Below, one piece after another: positions 43,036 to 52,002 of a stretch of DNA of 64,000 bases. The DNA is from Eubacteriaceae bacterium UBA1433. GTDB taxonomy: Bacteria > Bacillota > Clostridia > Eubacteriales > UBA1433. The stretch spans positions 463,095-527,094 of the forward strand of contig DCTT01000026.1 of NCBI GenBank assembly GCA_002329295.1. Reading direction: 5' to 3'. The notes under the pieces were generated by a model. It was not told the origin of the DNA, made no database searches, and was given only the letters and a program-made list of their open reading frames with translations. Both the position numbers and the translations under genes were made by a program. Each line of letters starts with the position of its first letter. Within the stretch, counting starts at the first letter, position 1.

Positions 43036-44022
43036 TTATAATGTGGCGCACATCACCGCTTTAATGGTGTGTATGCGATTTTCCGCTTGATCAAATACTC
43101 TTGAATAACGGCTGTAGAAAACCTCGTCGGTTACTTCCATTTCGACAAGACCGAATTGTTGATAAACCTTTTCCCCGAATTCCGTATTACGGTCGTGAAA
43201 AGACGGTAAGCAGTGGAGAAAAATCACCTGTTCGTTTTGGGCGTGTCGAATCATGTCCATATTGACTTGGTAGGGTGCAAGCAGCTTGATTCGCTCTCCG
43301 ATTTGTGATTCTTCGCCCATAGATACCCAAATGTCCGTATAGATGGCATCAGCGTTGTGTACCGCTTCTTTGATGTCGCTGGTCAGCGTAATGGTGCTGC
43401 CTGTCTGCGCTGCAATTTCTCGCATTTCCTCAAGCAAATGAGGGTCAGGCATCAATTCGGGCGGTGAGAGTGCCACAAAATCCGTACCCAATTTGGCGCT
43501 GGCAATTAAAAGCGAATGAGCCACGTTGTTGCGCCCGTCTCCCGAATAGACTAACTTCATTTCGTGAAAAGGTTTATTGATATGCTCTTTCATGGTCAAA
43601 AAATCTGCTAACGCTTGGGTGGGGTGGTATAAATCGGTCAGTCCGTTCCACACAGGAACGCCGGCATATTGAGCAAGGACTTCTACGGTCTGTTGCTTGT
43701 ACCCGCGAAACTCGATGCCGTCATAAAATCGCCCCAATACGTTTGCCGTATCACGCAGGGATTCTTTTTTGCCCATTTGGCTGTTTGATAAAAACGTTAC
43801 ATTGGCACCTTCGTCAAAAGCGGCAACTTCAAAAGCGCAACGAGTGCGTGTGGAAGTTTTTTCAAACAATAATACGATGTTTTTGCCCTTCAGCGTGCTG
43901 CCAAGAACGCCTTGTTTTTTCTTTTCTTTGAGTTTTTGGGCATAAGTAAGCAGGTAAAGAATTTCTTCGCTGGTATAATCTCGTAAGGTTAACAAGTGTC
44001 GTCCTTTTAATGATGGTGCCAT
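43036..44022 (-). CDS. argF: ornithine carbamoyltransferase
   Basis: Interconverts ornithine plus carbamoyl phosphate and citrulline. 328 residues, with the carbamoyl-phosphate loop STRTR near 56, the HPTQALADF region near 133, and HCLPSFHD near 271. Sequence does not tell the anabolic from the catabolic form. Its place 14 bases after arginine deiminase points to the catabolic one (arcB), but it is also the only copy beside the argCJBD operon in this window, so it may do both. AAGGAG overlaps the arcA stop. Confidence 0.94.
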   Translation of the reverse strand: MAPSLKGRHLLTLRDYTSEEILYLLTYAQKLKEKKKQGVLGSTLKGKNIVLLFEKTSTRTRCAFEVAAFDEGANVTFLSNSQMGKKESLRDTANVLGRFYDGIEFRGYKQQTVEVLAQYAGVPVWNGLTDLYHPTQALADFLTMKEHINKPFHEMKLVYSGDGRNNVAHSLLIASAKLGTDFVALSPPELMPDPHLLEEMREIAAQTGSTITLTSDIKEAVHNADAIYTDIWVSMGEESQIGERIKLLAPYQVNMDMIRHAQNEQVIFLHCLPSFHDRNTEFGEKVYQQFGLVEMEVTDEVFYSRYSRVFDQAENRIHTIKAVMCATL

Positions 44023-44036
44023 AAGTGTATTACTCC

Positions 44037-45269
44037 TTAGTGTATTTTTTCACGGCATAGAGGCATGGTCATGCAGCGAGGACCACCCCTGCCGCGAACC
44101 AGCTCGGAACCTTTAATGGCATATACTTTGATATTATTTTTTGTTAAAATTTCGTTGGAAATTTCGTTTCGACTATAGGCTACTACTTCACCGGGGGCGA
44201 TGACAAAGGTGTTGGTGCTGTCATTCCACTGCTCTCGTGCAGCAGCCACAGGGTCGTTTCCTCCGCTCTGAATAAAGTTGAGATGTTTGACTTTTAAAGC
44301 ATCGCACAGCGCAGCCTTGAGGTTGTCCATGCGCTGAAAATGAGGATACGCATTGGCGGAACGTGTGATTTTGACGACGTTTCGATGTTCGTTCAACAGC
44401 GGATAAATAATAAACTGGTCGTAGTCAACCATTGTAAAAACAGTATCTAAATGCATAAAAGCTCGCATTTTAGGCAGCTCAACAGCATAAACGGCATCAA
44501 TATCGGCGTTTTGCGCAAAGAGGTTTTCGGCAAGGATTTGTACGGCAGCGGTGTCAGTTCGCTGGCTGCAGCCTACCACGACGGATGAATTACCTACCAC
44601 GAGGATATCTCCGCCTTCAATGCAGCTGTTTTCTGAGTTGTTGTCATACCACAGCGGAACATTGTCTGCGAAAACAGGGTGATATTCGTAAATGGCTCGG
44701 GCGATACGGCTTTCGCGCATGCGCACGGAATTTTTCATCGTATGAATAGAAAGGCCGTTGTCGATTACCGCAGCAGCATCTCGCATAAAATAGGTATTGG
44801 GCAGCGGCAACAAATAAAACATGTTTTTTTCAGGCATGTAATCGCTGATAACGGGTCGTGTTTTCAAAGGGGCGATATCTGTTGCGCTCAGACCTTGAAT
44901 CAAACAGCGAGCCGTTGTGACAGATTCAAGGTTCATCAGATAATCAAAAATACAGGATTTGATATAGCTGCAGTCTAAAATATCCCTGCCGAGGATATAG
45001 GTTAAAATTTCTTTTTTTGTGGCGGGATTCTTGAAAATTTCAGTTAAGAAATCAACGAGGTAGAGCACAGCCACGCCCTTTTGCCGCAACAGGTCAGCAA
45101 AGGCATCGTGTTCTTTTTGCATGTCATTTAAATAAGGGGTATCGTCGAAAAGAGAAAAACTTAAGTTTTGCGGAATAATACGGTTGATTTCTTCATCGGG
45201 ACGATGCAAAATGACCGTTTTGAGTTTGCCGATTTCGTTGGTGATGCTGATAGGATAGTGGTTTTTCAT
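44037..45269 (-). CDS. arcA: arginine deiminase
   Basis: Splits arginine to citrulline and ammonia; with the carbamoyltransferase and a carbamate kinase it yields ATP and raises pH. 410 residues, the usual size. The nucleophile Cys399 is in RGRGGPRCMTMP near the C-terminus; the substrate region EGGDILVVG near 213 and HLDTVFT near 267 hold the catalytic Glu/Asp and His. The ribosome site is weak (GGAAC). It is the first gene of a three-gene leftward unit. No carbamate kinase or arginine/ornithine antiporter is in the window. Confidence 0.95.
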   Translation of the reverse strand: MKNHYPISITNEIGKLKTVILHRPDEEINRIIPQNLSFSLFDDTPYLNDMQKEHDAFADLLRQKGVAVLYLVDFLTEIFKNPATKKEILTYILGRDILDCSYIKSCIFDYLMNLESVTTARCLIQGLSATDIAPLKTRPVISDYMPEKNMFYLLPLPNTYFMRDAAAVIDNGLSIHTMKNSVRMRESRIARAIYEYHPVFADNVPLWYDNNSENSCIEGGDILVVGNSSVVVGCSQRTDTAAVQILAENLFAQNADIDAVYAVELPKMRAFMHLDTVFTMVDYDQFIIYPLLNEHRNVVKITRSANAYPHFQRMDNLKAALCDALKVKHLNFIQSGGNDPVAAAREQWNDSTNTFVIAPGEVVAYSRNEISNEILTKNNIKVYAIKGSELVRGRGGPRCMTMPLCREKIH

Positions 45270-45846
45270 GTGAAAGTTCCGTTTGCTTTGATATTTTGTT
45301 TATTATAACGCATTTTTTCATTTTCGCATATAATCAAAAGGCTTTTTTTATGAATTAACAAAAAAATTACCTTTTTATTTTGTAGAAAGAGAAAATATTA
45401 AGCAAAAAATCGGTCGTGTTCAAGAGATGGGATCGAGATCTATATTCACTTTTTTTAACAGAGGATGAAATAAAAAATTGACCAGAAGTTTTTATTTAGG
45501 ATAAGAAATGAGAGCGAAATGTTTTGAATAAATACAACGATGGCAACAGAGATTTTTGATTAGATAACAAAAAACGGTTGAAAGCACCTTTAAAAAGAGG
45601 ATCCTTATTTCTTTGTCGGTTTTAAGCGTTGCGTGGGTGTTCTTCAAATTTTAGCAGTAACAGACGCATATTTAATGTAAGAAAATGATGATATTTATTA
45701 AAACAAGATTTTTTACAGGACAATTTCGGATAAAAAAGCCCGCAAAGGAAAAGTTTTTTTCTTTTGCGGGTAGTATAGCGAAAATCTGTGTCTGTCATCT
45801 ATGTTCACTTTAAATGAAGTGGAGTTTTGGCGTAAAACGAAAAAAA
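45270..45846. other. 577-base intergenic region upstream of arcA
   Basis: Very AT-rich. A TATAAT on the minus strand (45302-45307) is suitably placed for arcA. A terminator hairpin for the leftward lipoprotein gene lies at 45733-45770. The remaining 400 bases hold no frame with a ribosome site and no convincing structure. Confidence 0.5.
45733..45770 (-). terminator. terminator of the lipoprotein gene
   Basis: CCCGCAAA...TTTGCGGG with an extended A/T stem (one G-T pair) and a T-run on the minus strand after it (GCTTTTTTATCC). Confidence 0.82.
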
Positions 45847-46359
45847 TTATTTTCCGGTCAGGCTTTTGACGATTTGTTGGACATCGGCATCTTCGATAGA
45901 AATGTTGCCGCCGCCCATATTGGGCCAAAGAACCACTTGATATTCTTTATCTTTGTCTACGGCAAAATAATAGATCATATTTTCACCAACGGATTGAGCT
46001 TTGAAGCCTTCAAATTTTTTGCCGCCGATTTCCCAGGATGCAACATCTTCCGCTCCTTCATAAAAGTCTTTGCTCACAGGGAGCAGGTCTTTATCGGGAT
46101 CGCCGTAGGAAATGGTGATCATGGGAGAAGACATCGCTTTAGAAGCATCGGCAGCTTTTGCAATAGACAGGTTCGTTTTTACAACGTTTTGATTGCTGTC
46201 TTTCATTTCGATTATCGTCCAGCCTTCCGGCATCGTCAGAGAGAGCACGCCGTTGTTATAAACGCTCGATTTACCGGCATTGCCTGAAGAACAAGCAACT
46301 GCCGCAACAGCCATAAGCAAGATTAGTAAGACGGCCGTTATTTTTTTCGTTTTTTTCAT
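45847..46359 (-). CDS. small lipoprotein of unknown function
   Basis: 170 residues. Lys-rich start, a hydrophobic stretch and a lipobox ending Val-Ala-Cys near residue 23, followed by Ser-Ser-Gly, so it should be lipid-anchored at the cell surface. The mature part begins with a beta strand pattern (NNGVLSLTMPEGWTI) as found in PsbP/DUF-type or bacterial Ig-like modules; no firm family. GGAGG at 46366-46370 fits the ATG at 46359. It is a single gene with its own terminator. Confidence 0.82.
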   Translation of the reverse strand: MKKTKKITAVLLILLMAVAAVACSSGNAGKSSVYNNGVLSLTMPEGWTIIEMKDSNQNVVKTNLSIAKAADASKAMSSPMITISYGDPDKDLLPVSKDFYEGAEDVASWEIGGKKFEGFKAQSVGENMIYYFAVDKDKEYQVVLWPNMGGGNISIEDADVQQIVKSLTGK

Positions 46360-46370
46360 CTGCAACCTCC

Positions 46371-46702
46371 AAAGGATGTGTTTTCAAAGCGTCCTCTTAA
46401 AATGCATACGAAATACAAAAGAGGACGGTTCTGTTGAATGTAAAATCAGCAATAAGTATATCACAAGATGGAATGGAGAATCAAGAAAATGCCTTGAAAC
46501 AAGCTGTGTTGCAGTCGAGATAATTTTTGTACGAATATCAAATTTTTTGCTGGAGCAAATAATTAAGCCATGTTGTAAACAAAGTCCATGGCCGTGCATA
46601 TTGTATCTGACGTTGATTTTATCGATGAAAAGGACAAGAGGTTGACAGAAAAAAAGATTGCGGATATTATAGAATTAACGGAAAACAAGGAGAATTATGA
46701 TT
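46371..46702. other. 332-base region between divergent genes
   Basis: Holds the promoter of the first universal stress protein at 46642-46670. Otherwise no gene or structure is supported. Confidence 0.5.
46642..46670 (+). promoter_or_regulatory. promoter of the first UspA gene
   Basis: TTGACA (46642-46647), a 17-base spacer, and TATTAT (46665-46670). Confidence 0.7.
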
Positions 46703-47137
46703 ATGAAAGTATTGATACCTGTAGACGGTTCCAAATATGCCAAAGAGGCGATTACAACAGCGCTAAGTGAGGGTTTTTTAGAGAATAAAGAAATTCATCT
46801 TATTACCGTGGTGGAAGGTACCGCCACCGGCAGAGGAAGTTATTTAAGCGAAGAAGTAGTGCACCAGATACTGGAGGCGCAAGCCAAGGCAGGTAACAAG
46901 ATTTTGAACGAAGCGAAAAAGTTGTTTGAAGCGGATAGAAAGATTTCGGTAGCGTATCGTGTAGGGGATGCAGCCGAAAAAATTTTAGAATATGCAAAAA
47001 CAAACGACATAGATTTGATTGTCATGGGGAGCAAAGGGAAAGGTGCGTTACAAAGTATGTTACTGGGCTCTGTGTCCATTAAGGTATTGCAATATGCACA
47101 GTGTCCCGTGTTAATTATGAGAAAGAAAAAATCTTGA
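46703..47137 (+). CDS. universal stress protein, UspA family (copy 1)
   Basis: A 144-residue cytoplasmic protein of the Usp fold. The start KVLIPVDGSKYA and the end VLQYAQCPVLIMRKK are diagnostic. The ATP-binding pattern G-x2-G-x9-G(S/T) is present in MGSKGKGALQSMLLGS near residue 108, so it belongs to the nucleotide-binding class. Two ATGs (46697 and 46703) follow AAGGAG at 46687-46692; comparison with copy 2 favours 46703. Own promoter and terminator; 388 bases before the paralogue. Confidence 0.92.
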   Translation: MKVLIPVDGSKYAKEAITTALSEGFLENKEIHLITVVEGTATGRGSYLSEEVVHQILEAQAKAGNKILNEAKKLFEADRKISVAYRVGDAAEKILEYAKTNDIDLIVMGSKGKGALQSMLLGSVSIKVLQYAQCPVLIMRKKKS

Positions 47138-47145
47138 AACGAATT

Positions 47146-47170
47146 TGCCGGCAAAACTTGCCGGTTTTTC
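47146..47170 (+). terminator. terminator after UspA copy 1
   Basis: CCGGCAA (47148-47154) pairs with TTGCCGG (47158-47164) around AAC, then five T. Confidence 0.85.
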
Positions 47171-47447
47171 TTCTGAGTTGAAAAACGGGAGGTTATTTGC
47201 AAAAAATGGTGTGGTTGGTGTAAAGTAATTTGAAGAAGAACAAATTGCGGAAAAACAGGGATTGTCGGTTGGCGAAAAAAATGTGATTTGTAAGAAGCTG
47301 AAATTGAAGGTTGCTAACAGCAGGAGTTATGTTAAGGATATGCGACAAATAAATAAAAGTATGGAATATTTTGTGTGCCTGGCAGAAAAGTGAGGGCTAT
47401 CAAAAAATGGCGAAAAATAAAGAAAAAAAAGAAATTTGGCTTTTTGC

Positions 47448-47476
47448 TTTACAAATGAAAACGTTTAAGCTATAAT
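47448..47476 (+). promoter_or_regulatory. promoter of the second UspA gene
   Basis: TTTACA (47448-47453), a 17-base spacer, and TATAAT (47471-47476), giving a leader of about 42 bases. Confidence 0.78.
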
Positions 47477-47524
47477 TAAGGTAGCAAATAAATATTGTTT
47501 TTATACAATAGAAGGAGGGAAGTT

Positions 47525-47941
47525 ATGTTGAAAGTATTGCTGCCGGTAGACGGGTCAGAACCATCAAGACATGCAATTAAAAAAGGCATCGAAGAAGGTT
47601 TACTTAAAGGAAAAGAAATTCATGTCATAACGGTTGTTCCAGGAGCTGTTCTTGTTGGAGGTTACATGGTCGGTCCAGAGATGGAGGAGACCAATCAACA
47701 GTTGGCCGAAGATGCGCTGAATGAAGCGAAGGCCATGCTTGCCGACTATGAAAATGTAGTCACCGTGTCTCGTAAAGGAGATCCCGCCACGGAAATTTTG
47801 CACTATGCATCAGAAATAGGAGCGAATTTAATTGTGATGGGGCACAGAGGATTGGGCACATTTTCAAAAATTTTCTTGGGATCCGTATCATCAAGGGTAC
47901 TTAACCATTCCAATTGTTCTGTCTTGATTGTAAAAAGCTAA
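47525..47941 (+). CDS. universal stress protein, UspA family (copy 2)
   Basis: 138 residues, same fold as copy 1 but clearly diverged. It starts KVLLPVDGSEPS and ends VLNHSNCSVLIVKS. The nucleotide-binding pattern G-x2-G-x9-G(S) is kept in MGHRGLGTFSKIFLGS. GAAGGAGGGA fixes the ATG at 47525. Its own promoter and a 15-bp terminator stem make it independent of copy 1, so the two can be induced under different conditions. Confidence 0.93.
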   Translation: MLKVLLPVDGSEPSRHAIKKGIEEGLLKGKEIHVITVVPGAVLVGGYMVGPEMEETNQQLAEDALNEAKAMLADYENVVTVSRKGDPATEILHYASEIGANLIVMGHRGLGTFSKIFLGSVSSRVLNHSNCSVLIVKS

Positions 47942-47953
47942 ATAAAAAATTGG

Positions 47954-47989
47954 AAAAAGAAATGCTGTTTATCACAGCATTTCTTTTTT
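47954..47989. terminator. terminator after UspA copy 2
   Basis: A perfect 15-bp stem AAAAAGAAATGCTGT with ACAGCATTTCTTTTT around TTATC, followed by T; works in both directions. Confidence 0.9.
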
Positions 47990-48040
47990 GATTGAATACA
48001 AGTAAAAGAAATAAAAAAAGCAATAGTTTGCAGAACGGAT

Positions 48041-48078
48041 AAAAAAGGTGAGAGCGCTTTCTTTTAAAAAGCGCTCTC
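48041..48078 (-). terminator. terminator of the tRNA-Leu transcript
   Basis: GAGAGCGCTT (48050-48059) pairs with AAGCGCTCTC (48069-48078); on the minus strand it is followed by ACCTTTTTT. It starts five bases past the tRNA CCA end. Confidence 0.85.
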
Positions 48079-48082
48079 ATAT

Positions 48083-48170
48083 TGGTGCGAGAGACGGGAT
48101 TTGAACCCACACAAGCTTAATGCTCACAGGAACCTGAATCCTGCGCGTCTGCCAGTTCCGCCACTCTCGC
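48083..48170 (-). tRNA. tRNA-Leu (anticodon CAG)
   Basis: An 88-base class II tRNA with encoded CCA (48083-48085). The acceptor stem GCGAGAG pairs with CTCTCGC. The anticodon stem CAGGA/TCCTG encloses TTCAGGT, so the anticodon is CAG (48134-48136), reading CUG. It has the long variable arm of Leu tRNAs and the T-arm GGGTTCAAATCCC. It is a lone tRNA 53 bases after ksgA and may be on the same leftward transcript. Confidence 0.96.
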
Positions 48171-48223
48171 ATAAAATGTATTATACTATATTTTCGGTAT
48201 TTGTAAAGAAATTCTCTTATTTT

Positions 48224-49084
48224 TTATTTGTCGTGCAAAATCTCCGTTAAAGCAGCAAATTGAGTGAGAGTCAATGCCTCGCCGCGAACGTGGATATCGA
48301 TATCCAATTGTTTTAAGGCATTTAAAAGAACGTTTTTATCAAAGTGCAGTTGATGATGAAGAGAATTGATCAGTGTTTTGCGCCGGGTGGAAAAGGCTGC
48401 CCGAATCAGCGAAAACATCTCTGACCCATATGAGGTAGACACAGGCGGTTGTGCACGTAATTTGAGAAGCACCACCGTGGAGTCGATGGTCGGGCGAGGA
48501 AAGAATACATGACTGGGCACATTAAAAAGGGGCGTACACTCTGCATAATATTGGACAGCTAACGTAAGCGAGCCGTAGTCCTTCGTGGAAGGAGACGCTA
48601 ATAACCGTTGTGCTACTTCTTTTTGCATCATTAATGTCAATGTATCAAAAGCATTACCGTGTTGCAACAGCTTCATAATAACGGCGCTGGTGATGCTGTA
48701 GGGAAGATTAGAAATAACCTTTATTTTTTTTTGTGCCGAAAAATAGTCGGGAAGTTTTTGAAAATCGAAGGTTAAAATATCTTCGTTTAATATGGTTAAA
48801 TGGGGGACGTCATGAAAGTTTTTTTTGATGACATTCGTTAAAACACGATCTTTTTCCACCACCAGCAGTTCTTTACATGTTTGTGCCAAAAAATAAGTAA
48901 GGCTGCCCATGCCCGGACCGATTTCGAGCACGTTATCATCCTCGACAATGTCGGAGGCGGCGATGATTTTACGAATAATGTTTTCATCAATCAAAAAGTT
49001 TTGTCCCAGTTCTTTTTTAAAACGAAAATCATAGCGAGCGATGTTTTCTTTGATATAGCGTATGGTGGTAGGTTTTTCGGCCAT
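48224..49084 (-). CDS. rsmA: 16S rRNA dimethyladenosine transferase
   Basis: Dimethylates two adjacent adenosines near the 3' end of 16S rRNA late in ribosome assembly (also called KsgA). 286 residues. Seen: LGQNFLIDENIIRKI near residue 22, SAM motif EIGPGMGSLT near 53, and the catalytic SNLPYSITS near 126. The frame runs open to 49246, but GGGAG before the ATG at 49084 fixes the start. It lies 23 bases after the HD/CCA-like gene, probably one operon. Confidence 0.96.
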   Translation of the reverse strand: MAEKPTTIRYIKENIARYDFRFKKELGQNFLIDENIIRKIIAASDIVEDDNVLEIGPGMGSLTYFLAQTCKELLVVEKDRVLTNVIKKNFHDVPHLTILNEDILTFDFQKLPDYFSAQKKIKVISNLPYSITSAVIMKLLQHGNAFDTLTLMMQKEVAQRLLASPSTKDYGSLTLAVQYYAECTPLFNVPSHVFFPRPTIDSTVVLLKLRAQPPVSTSYGSEMFSLIRAAFSTRRKTLINSLHHQLHFDKNVLLNALKQLDIDIHVRGEALTLTQFAALTEILHDK

Positions 49085-49107
49085 ATAATCTCCCGGTGAA
49101 AAAATGA

Positions 49108-50208
49108 TTATACCTTGTGAAGTTGTTTCAGCAATGTGTGTACACGTTGTCGGTTTGCTGTTATGCCATAAGGGCGAGTGTCCATGGTAGCGGCATTGTC
49201 GGCAGCTTGAAGCACAAAAATATCCTCTGTGACTGTTGGTCCGCAATGATGAAGAATTTTTAAAAGTTCCTCATCGCTCATCGCTTGTTTTTTCATATGA
49301 TAGGCAATCAGGTGGTGTACGGTGTCAATGAAGTTTTGCGGATAGCCGTATTTTTGTAAAATTGCAGCACAAAGGTCGGCAGAAGCCGAGTCATGGTGCG
49401 GGAAGCGTACTTTGCCGTTGATTTGTTTTTTGCATTGCGGTTTGCAAAGGTCGTGGAACAAAGCCGCCATGCGTAATTCTAATTTGTCTGACGGGACATT
49501 GGCAACGACATCGACAGAATGTTCGTAGACATCTTTGGTATGATATTCGTTTTGGCTGACGCCGATGCAACTTGCCAAATCAGGGAAAATTTCGTGCAAT
49601 AAACGTAAATCGCGCAAAAGCAATAACGCTGTTGCGGTGTTATCCGCCGTCAACAATCGATTTATTTCCCGGGCGATAATGGTTTTGGGTACCTGATCGA
49701 GAGAAGGATTTTGTTGAATGGCTGCATAAAGCTCATCAGACAAGACCATTTTTTCAAATTGCGCTACGAGGCGTAAGGCAATCAGTTTGTTGATAGGTTC
49801 GTTTGTAAGACAATCAACAGTATGACCCTGACAGGAAAGGTGATGTTGTTTGATATCGCATAGGCTTTGCTGTGAGGCTAAAACCGCTCCTGTCTCATCA
49901 GCGGCGGCAGCAACGATCGTAAAAGGCTGGCGTTCTAAGTAGTCATGAATGCTTTTGGTATAGATGAGGCGAACAATGTTGGGGTGAGCAAAAACAAAAG
50001 AGTCTTCTGCTGCGAGTGTATACCCTGCCTGTATCAATGCTTCTTTTGCAACGAAAATCGGTGACGTAGTGACGAGCGTAAAAGGAGACATGGGTGGGAG
50101 GCCGTAAATGGCATACAACAAATCTTCGCCGGCAAGATAGGCGGTCAAATGCCGGTGTTTTAATGTACGAAACAGATGGCTATAAGGAGAAGAAAATTGT
50201 ATTTGCAT
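49108..50208 (-). CDS. CCA-transferase-like HD protein with degenerate nucleotidyltransferase domain
   Basis: 366 residues in the order of a bacterial CCA-adding enzyme with HD domain. The polymerase part is degenerate: where the family has GGxVRDxLLG it reads AGEDLLYAIYG (residues 26-36), and the DxD metal site is replaced by SPFTLVT (41-47). The RNA-binding helical part (REINRLLTADN, LRDLRLLHEIFP near 185-215) and the HD phosphohydrolase motifs (YEHSVDVV, FHDLCKP, FPHHDSASAD) are intact. So it is not expected to add CCA but may act as a phosphohydrolase on RNA or nucleotides. It precedes rsmA. Confidence 0.82.
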   Translation of the reverse strand: MQIQFSSPYSHLFRTLKHRHLTAYLAGEDLLYAIYGLPPMSPFTLVTTSPIFVAKEALIQAGYTLAAEDSFVFAHPNIVRLIYTKSIHDYLERQPFTIVAAAADETGAVLASQQSLCDIKQHHLSCQGHTVDCLTNEPINKLIALRLVAQFEKMVLSDELYAAIQQNPSLDQVPKTIIAREINRLLTADNTATALLLLRDLRLLHEIFPDLASCIGVSQNEYHTKDVYEHSVDVVANVPSDKLELRMAALFHDLCKPQCKKQINGKVRFPHHDSASADLCAAILQKYGYPQNFIDTVHHLIAYHMKKQAMSDEELLKILHHCGPTVTEDIFVLQAADNAATMDTRPYGITANRQRVHTLLKQLHKV

Positions 50209-50424
50209 GGTTGCCCCGGTGAAAATGATTTTGTAGGCATTATATCGAAAAAAACGTGCCGATTCAATAAGAACGTGCGAGAAAGAAAAGAGTATGAAGA
50301 CAAGAATATGAAAAATTGCATTGGAATATGAAAAAATTGTGATATGATATTATGCGAACATTTTGCAAAGGCTTTGTGAGACGCATATCGATGTCGTTTC
50401 TTTGCAATGATAAGGATATCAAGA

Positions 50425-52002
50425 ATGAGTGAAACAAAACGGAGACCTTCTTATATCAGAGGGGCTTTGCTGTTAACGGCTTGCAGCATACTGGCCAGGT
50501 TTTTGGGAATATTTTTCAAAATTCCGCTTGCTCGTATCATTGGTGATTATGGCATGGGGCTTTTTGGATATCCCTATCCGATCTATTCTTTTTTTGTTTC
50601 CTTGTCCGTAATAGGGTTGCCTTTGGCGATTTCTAAAATGACAAGTGAAAGCATAAGCTTGGGGCGATACGACCATACCCATCAGATTTTTCGCATCTCT
50701 TTGGTGGTACTCATCGGCTTGGGGGTGTTGTGCAGTGCAGCGCTTGTTTTCTTCGCAAAACCGCTGATTTCCGTGTTAGGTTGGCCTGAAGAGACCTATC
50801 ATTCGATTATCGGTCTTTCGCTTACCCCTCTGTTTGTGTCTTATATGGCCACATATCGAGGCTACTTTCAAGGACTGCAAACGATGGTGCCCACAGCGTT
50901 GTCGCAAATTGTAGAATCGGTTTTTCGTGTGGTGGTGGGATTGGCGTTGGCGGTATATTTTTTAAAGACAAAAGACATAGCCTGGGCAGCAGGCGGTGCA
51001 GCCTTTGGTGCTGCAGCGGGTGCTTTCGGCGGCAGTTTGTTGGTAACGGCAATGTACGGATATTATAAAAAGAAAAAAATCGTCATTCCGCAACGAATCG
51101 GGCATGGATACCGTGAACGGGCGGGACAAACGATACGTACGCTTTTTGTGATTGCCATTCCTGCATCTTTTGCCTCGATTGTTGTGTCTCTGATGAATAT
51201 GATCAACTCCGTGACGGTAGCTCGTTGCCTTCAAAATGCAGGAATTGATATTGTAACGGCTACAGAAATATGGGGACAGCTTTCACAAAAAGTGCAAACA
51301 GTCATCAATGTGCCGATGTTGTTGGGAGTTGGTTTGGCGGCGGCTTTGGTGCCGGCTATCAGCGAATCCCTTGCAACGAACAATCAAAAAGAATTGGAAG
51401 AAAAAACGTCGCTGGCTCTGCGCACGGTAGTGATCATAACGTTCCCTGCATCCGTGGGTCTTTTTGTGCTTGCCACACCCATTATACAGCTGTTGTTCGG
51501 TTCCGCTTCAGGAGGCGGAGAGCTGATGATGTATTTGTCCTTTACTTGCATTACAACCGTGTTGTTTATTGTGCTGCAGGCAGTGCTGCAAGGACTTGGC
51601 AAAATGGGTCTGCCGATTCGCAATTTGGCCATTGGCGGTGCCATTAAGTTAATACTTAACATTACGTTGATTTCCAAACCCTCGCTTCATATTTATGGTC
51701 TCATACTTGCCACATACATAGCGGAAACGATAATCGTTGTGCTCAACTATGCTTCGGTAAAAAAATATATTCGATTTACGCTGGATAAAAAAAATGTGAT
51801 TCTTAAACCGGCGTTGTGTAGTATCATCATGGGTATTTTAGCTTATGCTTCCTATGGATTGTTGCGATCGGCTATTGGCAGCAATTTTGCGGTGATTGCA
51901 GCCATTGCCGTAGGAGGAGCAGTATATTGTGCTGCCCTTTTGTTGACGGGTACATTAAATAAAGAGGAGATGCGCTCTTTATTACGCAGGAGGCAAAAAT
52001 AA
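50425..52002 (+). CDS. MATE/MurJ-like lipid flippase, SpoVB/YtgP type
   Basis: A 525-residue membrane protein with about 14 hydrophobic segments of the MOP flippase superfamily. The first helix RGALLLTACSILARFLG and the loop YGMGLFGYPYPIYSFF are typical of SpoVB-like proteins, which flip lipid-linked sugar precursors (lipid II in the related MurJ/YtgP group). AAGGA eight bases before the ATG at 50425 is preferred to the ATG at 50407. Its stop is directly followed by the ATG of the MazG-type gene (52003). Confidence 0.9.
   Translation: MSETKRRPSYIRGALLLTACSILARFLGIFFKIPLARIIGDYGMGLFGYPYPIYSFFVSLSVIGLPLAISKMTSESISLGRYDHTHQIFRISLVVLIGLGVLCSAALVFFAKPLISVLGWPEETYHSIIGLSLTPLFVSYMATYRGYFQGLQTMVPTALSQIVESVFRVVVGLALAVYFLKTKDIAWAAGGAAFGAAAGAFGGSLLVTAMYGYYKKKKIVIPQRIGHGYRERAGQTIRTLFVIAIPASFASIVVSLMNMINSVTVARCLQNAGIDIVTATEIWGQLSQKVQTVINVPMLLGVGLAAALVPAISESLATNNQKELEEKTSLALRTVVIITFPASVGLFVLATPIIQLLFGSASGGGELMMYLSFTCITTVLFIVLQAVLQGLGKMGLPIRNLAIGGAIKLILNITLISKPSLHIYGLILATYIAETIIVVLNYASVKKYIRFTLDKKNVILKPALCSIIMGILAYASYGLLRSAIGSNFAVIAAIAVGGAVYCAALLLTGTLNKEEMRSLLRRRQK

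Larger units (their letters stand above)
47138..47524. other. 387-base region between the two UspA genes
   Basis: Contains the copy 1 terminator (47146-47170) and the copy 2 promoter (47448-47476). Between them no gene is supported. Confidence 0.5.

Noticed and set aside
45270..45730. second ARG box upstream of arcA
   Set aside because: The best candidate (TATGAATTAACA near 45349) matches the consensus in its left half only.
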